A DNA stretch of 64,000 bases. Source: Microbacterium sp. (lineage in GTDB: Bacteria; Actinomycetota; Actinomycetes; Actinomycetales; Microbacteriaceae). Below the pieces are notes generated by a model. The model ran no database searches. It saw only the letters and a list, made by a program, of their open reading frames with translations, and had not been told where the DNA came from. Both the position numbers and the translations under genes were made by a program. Where the stretch lies: contig NZ_JAFKIP010000009.1 in assembly GCF_017305435.1 (NCBI RefSeq), positions 1 to 64,000 of the forward strand. Direction: 5' to 3'. The stretch's first letter is position 1. Each line of letters begins with the position of its first letter. Below are positions 25,223 to 31,659 of this stretch, piece by piece.

Positions 25223-26709
25223 GCGGCGAGGAAGGGCGCCTGCACACCAGTGTCCTGGTCGGCCCGGAGGGCGAACGTCGCCGTCACCGCAAGGCGCGCC
25301 GGAAGGCCGTCGCGCGGGTGGAGGCCGAGGCACGGCAAGCCCACCGGGACGCCGCGAAAGCCCGCTGGGACGCTGAGCAGGCCGAACGGCAGGCCGCGAC
25401 CTACCTGCCCGCCGCCGGGGAGCCAGGGCCGGCGATGCTGCGCACGCCCGGCCGGTTCCGGCTGCCGAAGCATCAGGACACTTCCGCGACCCTCGCCGGC
25501 CAGTACCCGTTCCTGGCCGAAGCGGGCCTGGGAAGCCATGGCGTGTTCGTCGGGCAGGACCTGTTCAGCGGCGGATCGTTCGTCTACGACCCGTGGGAGC
25601 TCTACCGGCGCGGGGCGATCACCGCCCCGAACGTGGTGCTGGCCGGGATCGTCGGCTCGGGCAAGTCGAGCCTAGCGAAGTCGCTCTACACCCGGTCCCT
25701 GCCGTTCGGCCGCCGCGTCTACATCCCCGGCGACCCCAAGGGCGAGCACACCGCCGTCGCCGAAGCGGTAGGCGGGCGGGCAATCGTGCTCGGGCATGGC
25801 CTACGCAACCGGCTCAACCCCCTCGACGAAGGCCACCGACCTTCGTCCGTGTCGGATGCCGAATGGGCGTTGCAGGTCGCCGCACGCCGCCGCGACCTCA
25901 TCGGCGCGCTCGCGGAGACCGTGCTGGACCGACCCCTCTCCCCGTTGGAGCACACCGCCATCGACCTCGCACTGCGCGACGCCGTGCGATCTTCAGAGGT
26001 GCCGATCCTGCCGATGGTCGTGGACCGGGTGCTCGCCCCGAACCCCGCCGATGACGAAGACGGCCGGCTCGCAGAGGATGGCCGCCTCGTCGGTCACGCG
26101 CTGCGCCGGCTCGTGGCCGGTGATCTACAGGGCTTGTTCGACGGGCCGAGCACGGTGCGGTTCGACCCCTCGCTGCCGATGGTCACTCTCGACCTGTCCC
26201 GAGTAGCCGAGAACTCCACGCTGATCTCCGTACTGATGACCTGCTCCTCTGCCTGGATGGAGTCGGCCCTGGCCGACCCCGACGGAGGCCAGCGATGGGT
26301 GATCTACGACGAGGCATGGAGACTGATGCAATACCCGTCCCTACTGCGGCGGATGGACGCCCAATGGCGCCTGGCCCGGCACTACGGCATCGCGAACATG
26401 CTGATCTTCCACAAGCTGTCCGATCTGGACAACGTCGGCGATCAGGGCTCGGCCATGCGCGCACTCGCGTCGTCGCTGCTCGCGAACGCGGAGACCAGGA
26501 TCGTCTACCGGCAGGAACCGGACCAGTTGGGTTCGACCGCGACCGCACTCGGGCTGACCGGGACGGAGCAGAAGCTACTTCCGACACTCGGCACCGGGCA
26601 AGGGCTCTGGCGGATCAAGGACCGCAGCTTCGTCGTCCAGCACCAACTCCACCCCGCCGAGCTCGCCACCTTCGACACCACCAGCCGCATGACCGGGAAA
26701 CTCCCGTAG
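25219..26709 (+). CDS. VirB4-like conjugation ATPase (catalytic half)
   Basis: A 496-residue ATPase from GTG 25219, overlapping the upstream stop. The first 60 residues are a basic coiled segment; then the ATPase core shows a Walker A loop AGIVGSGKSS (about residue 142), YIPGDPKGEHTAV, and a Walker B RWVIYDEAWRL (about 360), followed by HKLSDLDNVGDQGS and a sensor-like region, all as in VirB4/TraC-type motors. The protein energises substrate transfer and pilin handling. The VirB4 N-terminal domain is carried by the separate SCO6880 protein, so the function is split over two genes. This is the last transfer gene before the cargo insertion. Confidence 0.88.
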   Translation: MSGEEGRLHTSVLVGPEGERRRHRKARRKAVARVEAEARQAHRDAAKARWDAEQAERQAATYLPAAGEPGPAMLRTPGRFRLPKHQDTSATLAGQYPFLAEAGLGSHGVFVGQDLFSGGSFVYDPWELYRRGAITAPNVVLAGIVGSGKSSLAKSLYTRSLPFGRRVYIPGDPKGEHTAVAEAVGGRAIVLGHGLRNRLNPLDEGHRPSSVSDAEWALQVAARRRDLIGALAETVLDRPLSPLEHTAIDLALRDAVRSSEVPILPMVVDRVLAPNPADDEDGRLAEDGRLVGHALRRLVAGDLQGLFDGPSTVRFDPSLPMVTLDLSRVAENSTLISVLMTCSSAWMESALADPDGGQRWVIYDEAWRLMQYPSLLRRMDAQWRLARHYGIANMLIFHKLSDLDNVGDQGSAMRALASSLLANAETRIVYRQEPDQLGSTATALGLTGTEQKLLPTLGTGQGLWRIKDRSFVVQHQLHPAELATFDTTSRMTGKLP

Positions 26710-26749
26710 GTTCACGAACTCTGAAGCCGGATAGGCCCGGAACCTACGG
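26704..26749 (+). terminator. Hairpin at the 3' end of the VirB4-like gene
   Basis: CCGTAGGTTC (26704-26713) and GAACCTACGG (26740-26749) form a perfect 10-bp stem around 26 nt, overlapping the VirB4-like stop codon. No T-run follows, so it may be a Rho-assisted terminator or an mRNA-stabilising structure. It also contains one copy of the 10-bp repeat flanking the arsenic/metal cargo. Confidence 0.4.
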
Positions 26750-26792
26750 CGTCGGCACCTATTTCAGTGTGGGTGAGTTCGCGGGTCGCGTT

Positions 26793-28181
26793 TCATGCGC
26801 TTATCGGGCTGAGGCGTCGCGCGGCCTCCCACGCTTGGGCCGCGACTTGGACGGCGTCCCACGGGGAGCCGAGCGGAGGCGTGTAGGCGAGGTCGAGTTC
26901 GGAGAGCTGCGCCACGGTGAGGCCGGCGTAGATCGCGGTCGCGTAGGTGTCGACGCGCTTGGAGACCTCTGTGCCGTAGCGGCCGACGAGCTGGGCGCCC
27001 AAGAGCCGCCCATCGGTCGAGTCGCCGGTGATGCGGAAGTGGATCGGGTGCGCGCCCGGGTAGTAGCGCTTGTGGTCGTCCGCGGCCGACTGCACGGTTG
27101 CAGCTGTGAGTCCGGCGTGCTCGGCTTCGCTCTGCTTGAGGCCGGTGCGTCCGGCGACGAGGTCGAAGACTTTGACGGCCTGGGTGCCGATGGAGCCGGC
27201 GAAGCGGGCGGTCCCGCCGAGGGCGTTCTCGCCGGCGATGCGGCCTTGCTTGTGTGAGGTCGTGCCGAGTGGGAGGTAGGTCTGGCCGAGGAGGCGGTGG
27301 TGGGTGATGATGCCGTCGCCGGCGGACCAGACGTGCGGCAGGCCGGTCGCCATGTGCTCGTCGACGACGACCGCACGGCCTGCACCGAGCGATGCGCCCG
27401 CGCGTTCGAGGAGCTCGGTGTTGGGGCGCACACCGACGACGACGAGCACGAGCTCGGCGATCGCCGAGTACGGCTGGCCGTCGCGGCGGCCGGTGACGGT
27501 GATACCGCCGGCGGTCTTCTCGCCGGCTGCGACGGTCGTGTTCAGCACGACCTCGACGCCGTGGGATTCCAGCTCGGCGCGCACGTGGCTGCCGAGTTCT
27601 GGGTCGAGGGTGGAGAGGACTTCGGGGCCGCGCTGAAGCTGGGTGACGGTCATGCCGCGGGCGATGAAGGCCTCGGCCATCTCCAGTCCAACGTAGCCGG
27701 CGCCGACGATGATCGCCGACTGCGGTTGCCGTGCAGTCAGGTCGTGGTCCAGGGCGAAGGTGTCGCCCATCGAGTGGATGACATGCACCCCGTCAGCGGC
27801 CGTGAGCTGTTCGAGGCCGGTGATGCCAGCGTGTGATGGGAGGGCGCCGGTGCCGACGATGAGCTCGTCATAGGCGATCTGCTCGGTGCTGCCATCCGGA
27901 GTGCGAACCTCCAGGCGCTGCCCGGCGACATCGATCGACGTGGCGAAGGTGTTCAACCGCAGGTTCATGCCCGTGGCCTCCAGATCAGCAGCGGTGCGGT
28001 GCGCTAGCGACTGCCAAGGGGCGACATCGCCGGTGAAGTAGTAGGGGATGCCGCAGATGGAGAAGTTCGGATACTCGTCCGCGACGACGACCGTGACATC
28101 GGTTGCGGGGTCGAGTTCGCGGGCGCGGAGGGCGGCGGATATGCCGGCGTCGGAGCCGCCGATGGCGATCAGGTGAGTCAT
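26793..28181 (-). CDS. FAD-dependent pyridine-nucleotide disulfide oxidoreductase in ars operon
   Basis: A 462-residue flavoprotein of the CoA-disulfide reductase/NADH oxidase group. It has an N-terminal FAD-binding GGSDAGISAA, the single redox cysteine in SICGIPYY (about residue 42), a NAD-binding GAGYVGLEMAEA near 155, GVRPNTEL and WSAGDG of the FAD C-terminal site. Start 28181 is chosen because MTHLIAIGG begins the Rossmann fold; the ATG at 28265 would add 28 arginine-rich residues. Its start overlaps the aquaporin stop (ATGA). Homologues travel with arsenic genes in actinobacteria; the substrate is unproven. Confidence 0.85.
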   Translation of the reverse strand: MTHLIAIGGSDAGISAALRARELDPATDVTVVVADEYPNFSICGIPYYFTGDVAPWQSLAHRTAADLEATGMNLRLNTFATSIDVAGQRLEVRTPDGSTEQIAYDELIVGTGALPSHAGITGLEQLTAADGVHVIHSMGDTFALDHDLTARQPQSAIIVGAGYVGLEMAEAFIARGMTVTQLQRGPEVLSTLDPELGSHVRAELESHGVEVVLNTTVAAGEKTAGGITVTGRRDGQPYSAIAELVLVVVGVRPNTELLERAGASLGAGRAVVVDEHMATGLPHVWSAGDGIITHHRLLGQTYLPLGTTSHKQGRIAGENALGGTARFAGSIGTQAVKVFDLVAGRTGLKQSEAEHAGLTAATVQSAADDHKRYYPGAHPIHFRITGDSTDGRLLGAQLVGRYGTEVSKRVDTYATAIYAGLTVAQLSELDLAYTPPLGSPWDAVQVAAQAWEAARRLSPISA

Positions 28182-28882
28182 GCGTGGACCTTTCGATTCG
28201 GGAAGAGCAGAAGAACGAGGACGATGCCGAAAGCGGCGCCGATGAGTTGCGCGGCGATGAACCACAGCGCGGAGGCCGGGGCGATGCCGGCGAAGGTGTC
28301 GGTGAAGACCCGGCCGAGCGTCACCGCGGGGTTGGCGAACGAGGTCGAGGACGTGAACCAGTAGGCGGCACCGATGTAGGCGCCGACGGCGGGGGCGACG
28401 ATCGCGGACCGGCCGGTGCGGGCGAGGGCGAAGATCAGCAGCACCAGCCCCGCAGTGGCGACGACCTCACCGAGCGGATGCCCGGTCGAGAGGCGGTCGG
28501 TCGCAGAGATCGTCGTCGAGGTGTCGAACATGAGGTTCGCGAGGATCGCGCCGCCGATGCTGCCGACGATCTGGGCGAGCAGGTAGGCGGTGATCTCTGT
28601 CGGGCGGTGGCGGGTGCCGAGGAGACGGTCAGCGAGCGTGACGACGGGGTTGAAGTGTGCGCCGCTGAGGGTCTGGAAGATCAGGATGAGCACGGTCAGG
28701 CCAAGTGCTGTCGCCAGGGAGTTCTCCAGCAGTTGCAGACCCACGTCGCCCGGCGAGAGACGCTGCGCGGCGATGCCGGAGCCGACCACGACGGTCACGA
28801 GCAGGCCGGTGCCGATCAGCTCGGCGGCAGCACGCCGCCACAAGGGCGCAGCGTCAGGGTGGGGTGTCGGCGTGGTGTTCAT
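28178..28882 (-). CDS. MIP-family aquaglyceroporin in arsenic operon (AqpS-like)
   Basis: A 234-residue channel with six membrane helices and two half-helix motifs, FNPVVT in the first half and FANPAVT in the second, the paired Asn-Pro boxes of aquaporins. Arsenite enters and leaves through such channels as As(OH)3. In Sinorhizobium an AqpS next to arsC lets arsenite formed inside flow out. The same logic fits here because no ArsB or Acr3 exporter is encoded in the cargo. It shares an overlapping divergent promoter with the arsR-arsC fusion. Confidence 0.88.
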   Translation of the reverse strand: MNTTPTPHPDAAPLWRRAAAELIGTGLLVTVVVGSGIAAQRLSPGDVGLQLLENSLATALGLTVLILIFQTLSGAHFNPVVTLADRLLGTRHRPTEITAYLLAQIVGSIGGAILANLMFDTSTTISATDRLSTGHPLGEVVATAGLVLLIFALARTGRSAIVAPAVGAYIGAAYWFTSSTSFANPAVTLGRVFTDTFAGIAPASALWFIAAQLIGAAFGIVLVLLLFPNRKVHA

Positions 28883-28891
28883 TGCAGGATC

Positions 28892-28923
28892 ATCTTGACG
28901 CGGATAGATCGCTCAGTCAAGAT
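28892..28923. promoter_or_regulatory. Symmetric face-to-face promoters and likely ArsR operator
   Basis: On the plus strand TTGACG (28895-28900), 17 bp, then CAAGAT (28918-28923). On the minus strand TTGACT (28920-28915), 17 bp, then CAAGAT (28897-28892). Each -35 box overlaps the other promoter's -10 box. TCTTGAC (28893-28899) and GTCAAGA (28916-28922) form the inverted repeat expected for ArsR binding. One bound dimer could block both directions. Confidence 0.6.
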
Positions 28924-28930
28924 TGAGGTA

Positions 28931-29611
28931 ATGAACTTTGAGAGAACTGACCTTGTAGGGCGGGCGGCGCGGTATGCGGCGCTGGCCGATCCGGTGCGGC
29001 TGCGGATCATCGACCTGCTCACCCTGGGCGACGTCGCCCCCGTTGAGCTGCAGACGGAGCTGGGTATCTCCTCCAGCCTGCTCGCGCACCATCTGAACCT
29101 GCTGGAGCGGGAGGGGATGCTGGTGCGCACCCGCTCGGAGGCCGATCGGCGCCGCACCTACCTGCATCTCGCTCCTGGCGCGTTCGACGGGCTTATTCCG
29201 TCGCCGGCGGTCGGGGTGCGCCGGGTGGTGTTCGTCTGCACCGGAAACTCTGCCCGCTCGCAGCTCGCCGCCGCGCTCTGGCACGATGCCAGCGAGATCC
29301 CGGTGGCCTCGGCGGGCACGCACCCGGCCGACGCGATCGAGCCTGGCGCGATCGCCGCCGCCGACCGGCACGGCCTTACCCTCCGCGCCTCCCAACCTCA
29401 GGGATTGGACCAGGTGCTGGAGGCAGACGACTACGTGATCACCGTCTGCGACACCGCCCACGAAGAACTTGGCCGTACCGGCCGGCTGCACTGGTCGGTG
29501 CCCGACCCGGTGCGCGACGGCAGCGAGGCGGCATTCGATGCCGCGTTCGAGGACATTGCCGCCCGCATCCAGAGCCTCGCCCCGAGGCTGACCACCACTG
29601 CGAAAGGATGA
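28931..29611 (+). CDS. ArsR repressor fused to low-molecular-weight-phosphatase-type arsenate reductase
   Basis: A 226-residue fusion from ATG 28931. Residues 1-85 form a winged helix of the ArsR type (YAALADPVRLRIIDLLTLGD, then LGISSSLLAHHLNLLEREGML). From about residue 97 an ArsC/LMWP domain follows: VVFVCTGNSARSQLA is the P-loop C-x5-R with catalytic Cys and Arg, and VPDPVRDG has the general-acid Asp. One protein should therefore sense arsenic and reduce arsenate to arsenite. Such fusions are known in actinobacteria. The alternative upstream start in the same frame overlaps the divergent promoter and is rejected. Confidence 0.9.
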   Translation: MNFERTDLVGRAARYAALADPVRLRIIDLLTLGDVAPVELQTELGISSSLLAHHLNLLEREGMLVRTRSEADRRRTYLHLAPGAFDGLIPSPAVGVRRVVFVCTGNSARSQLAAALWHDASEIPVASAGTHPADAIEPGAIAAADRHGLTLRASQPQGLDQVLEADDYVITVCDTAHEELGRTGRLHWSVPDPVRDGSEAAFDAAFEDIAARIQSLAPRLTTTAKG

Positions 29612-29616
29612 CGAAG

Positions 29617-29985
29617 ATGTCACAGCACGAGCCGCACGCCAGCATCACGATCGACCAGGAAGCGGCCCTCGCCTCGGGTGCCGATCGATTGACGCGGGAG
29701 TTCGAGGGCACGTTCGGGCGGGAGACGATCGACCGGTTTCTGCATTCCTCCTACGCCGAGCTCGCGGTGCGCGCGACGGTGGCGAACTACCTGCCGCTGC
29801 TGACCGAGAAGTTCGCCCGCCAACGCCTGCGCGCCCTGGCCAAGGTCGACGGCCTTCAGGTCGACGGGAAGCCGACGGTGCTGTTCCTGTGCGAGTGGTC
29901 TTGGTTCACTTCAGGTCGTGAGTTCTGCTGGACTCGTGTGGGATGTGGCGAGGGTGCGGATGTGCATCTCGTCCACGTTGGGTAA
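29617..29985 (+). pseudogene. arsC: Truncated arsenate reductase (helical N-terminal domain only)
   Basis: From ATG 29617 (or 29608) about 92 residues match the three-helix N-terminal domain of actinobacterial mycothiol-linked ArsC and the beginning of its catalytic domain (LQVDGKPTVLFLC). Normal proteins continue with the C-x5-R loop; here the sequence changes abruptly after the Cys, at about 29893, to WSWFTSGREF and then an unrelated tail. The catalytic Arg and all later motifs are missing, so the product cannot reduce arsenate. The junction lies 18 bp before the end of the convergent CDF gene. Confidence 0.75.
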
Positions 29986-31008
29986 ATGTCGTTTGACGGA
30001 TTCCTCGGCTTCAGCGGCGATGGTGTTCGCCTTGGTCAAGGGGACGTCCGGGATGCGGATGGTGGCGTCGCCGTGGAGGCGGTGGCCCACCCAGCGCAGG
30101 CGCACTTGTTCGATGCCGCGCACCTCGTGCACATGCTCCAGTGCGTGCGCGGCGCGTTCGACCAGCTCAGGCTCCACCCCGTCCATCAGGCGACGTCCGA
30201 CGGATCGAATGGTGCCGATGAGCAGGACGAATATCATCAGCGAGATCACGAGCCCGACGATGGGGTCTGTCAGCGGGAAGCCGAGGAGCACCCCGATGCC
30301 GCCGAGGACGACGGCGAGGGAGGTGAACCCGTCGGTGCGGGCGTGGATGCCGTCTGCGACCAGGGCGGCGGAGCCGATCTTCCGTCCGACACGGATGCGG
30401 TAGACCGCCACCGCCTCGTTGCCGAGGAATCCGACGATGCCGGCGACGATGACCCAGCCGACATTCTCCAGCGGCTGGGGGTGGATGATGCGGTCAATGG
30501 ACTGCCACGCGGCAACGACCGCGGACAGGACGACGACGAACACGATGAACAGGCCGGCAAGATCTTCGGCCCGGTTGAAACCGTAGGTGTAGCGCCGGGT
30601 CGCGACCCGACGTCCGAGGACGAACGCGATCCACAGCGGCACCGCGGTCAGGGCATCGGAGAAGTTGTGGATCGTGTCGGCCAGCAACGCCACCGAGCCG
30701 GAGAACATGACGATGATGCCCTGCAGGACAGTGGTGACCAGCAGAACGACGAGGCTGATCTTCAACGCCCTCACACCCGCCTTGCTGGCCTCCATCGCGT
30801 CGTCGATCGAGTCGGCCGCGTCGTGCGAGTGCGGCACGAAGATCCCGTAGAGGAGACCCCTGAATCCGGTCGGGTGCTCGTGTCCGTGGCCGCTGTGCTG
30901 ATGCAGGTGTCCGTGAGCGCCATGCGAGTGCGAGTGGCCGTCAGGAGGATGAGGCTGCTCGTGGTCGTGACCAGCACCGTGGTCGTGGTCGTGGACCGTG
31001 GCGGTCAT
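29911..31008 (-). CDS. Cation diffusion facilitator (CDF) metal exporter
   Basis: A 365-residue exporter. The N terminus (about 1-65) is extremely His-rich (HDHDHGAGHDHE and later HSHSHG), a metal-binding region. Six membrane helices follow with LLADTIHNFSDALTA and LVADGIHARTDGFTS, whose H/D pairs make the zinc/cadmium transport site; a cytosolic ferredoxin-like domain closes it (WVGHRLHGDATIRI). Zn2+/H+ antiport is the likely reaction, but cobalt or cadmium is possible. It overlaps the upstream SmtB/ArsR-type regulator by ATGA, so both form one metal-inducible unit. Confidence 0.92.
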   Translation of the reverse strand: MTATVHDHDHGAGHDHEQPHPPDGHSHSHGAHGHLHQHSGHGHEHPTGFRGLLYGIFVPHSHDAADSIDDAMEASKAGVRALKISLVVLLVTTVLQGIIVMFSGSVALLADTIHNFSDALTAVPLWIAFVLGRRVATRRYTYGFNRAEDLAGLFIVFVVVLSAVVAAWQSIDRIIHPQPLENVGWVIVAGIVGFLGNEAVAVYRIRVGRKIGSAALVADGIHARTDGFTSLAVVLGGIGVLLGFPLTDPIVGLVISLMIFVLLIGTIRSVGRRLMDGVEPELVERAAHALEHVHEVRGIEQVRLRWVGHRLHGDATIRIPDVPLTKANTIAAEAEESVKRHLPNVDEMHIRTLATSHTSPAELTT

Positions 31009-31370
31009 GCCTGCTCTTCCTGGCTGTGGTGGTGGCGAGGCGTGCCACCGAGGGAGTGCTCGGCCTGGAAGATCGCGTCCGAGACGAGCTGGGAGGCGTG
31101 CTCATTCTCCAGCCGGTAGAACACCCTCTGGCCCTCCTGTCGGGTCGCGACGATCCGCGCCAGGCGCAGCTTCGCCAGATGCTGCGAGACTGCGGCCGGA
31201 GTCTTTTCGACGGTTTCGGCGAGCTGGTTTACGGGCAGTTCTCCCGCCGCGCGCAACGCGAGGACAATCCGTACGCGCGTCGCGTCCGCGAGCATGGCGA
31301 AGACCTCGACGGCCAGCTCCACGAACTGACTGTCCGGATCAAGCCCGCATACTCGCTTATCTGCATCCAT
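31005..31370 (-). CDS. ArsR/SmtB-family metal-sensing repressor
   Basis: A 121-residue winged-helix protein with FAMLADATRVRIVLALRAAGE, the HTH KTPAAVSQHLAKLRLARIV and a His-rich C terminus (PRHHHSQEEQA). The CGLDPD near the N terminus and the terminal histidines are candidate metal ligands, as in Zn/Cd/Co-sensing SmtB-type proteins. It directly precedes the CDF exporter gene, so release of DNA on metal binding should induce export. No convincing 12-2-12 operator is seen in the short upstream region. Confidence 0.88.
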   Translation of the reverse strand: MDADKRVCGLDPDSQFVELAVEVFAMLADATRVRIVLALRAAGELPVNQLAETVEKTPAAVSQHLAKLRLARIVATRQEGQRVFYRLENEHASQLVSDAIFQAEHSLGGTPRHHHSQEEQA

Positions 31371-31491
31371 GCGCAGATTATTTCACAGGATTCTTGCCCG
31401 CGGGTTCACGAATCCAGACGCATCGACACGATTCCCGCGAATCGGTCACGAATTCCCGAAGAACGATCGGACGCCGCAAGACTGACGATAG

Positions 31492-31655
31492 GGCCCACGC
31501 ACCTCCTGACATGGGCCAATGCGACGCGCACCTCCACCAACGAACTCACGGCAGTTGGGACAGGCCGTCAGTCCTCACTGCCGGCTGGGGGCGCCCGGCG
31601 CACCTCCTGGCTGGACGGCTCTACTGCCGTCCACTCGCACCGAGCCAGGAGGACA
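31492..31655 (+). promoter_or_regulatory. Extended leader with three CGCACCTCC boxes and perfect ribosome-site stem
   Basis: Three boxes CGCACCTCC lie at about 31499, 31527 and 31599. In the last, CCTCCTGGCT (31603-31612) is perfectly complementary to AGCCAGGAGG (31643-31652), which contains the ribosome site for the ATG at 31660. Between them GGACGGC (31613-31619) and GCCGTCC (31626-31632) make a perfect 7-bp hairpin. The first box sits in the loop of GGCCCA (31492-31497)/TGGGCC (31512-31517). This is the clearest copy of the leader architecture in the element. The rest of 31371-31491 contains nothing I can name. Confidence 0.7.
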
Positions 31656-31659
31656 TGCC

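Larger units (their letters stand above)
26709..31412. mobile_element. Arsenic/metal cargo insert flanked by 10-bp direct repeat
   Basis: GGTTCACGAA occurs at 26709-26718 and again at 31403-31412, bracketing the block of arsenic and metal genes that interrupts the transfer operon between the VirB4-like and surface-protein genes. No transposase is present. The repeat could be a target duplication of a lost transposon or a recombination footprint; chance is not excluded. Confidence 0.4.

Noticed and set aside
31371-31410. 12-2-12 SmtB-type operator before the metal repressor
   Set aside because: Some AT-rich bases occur, but no convincing dyad could be found.
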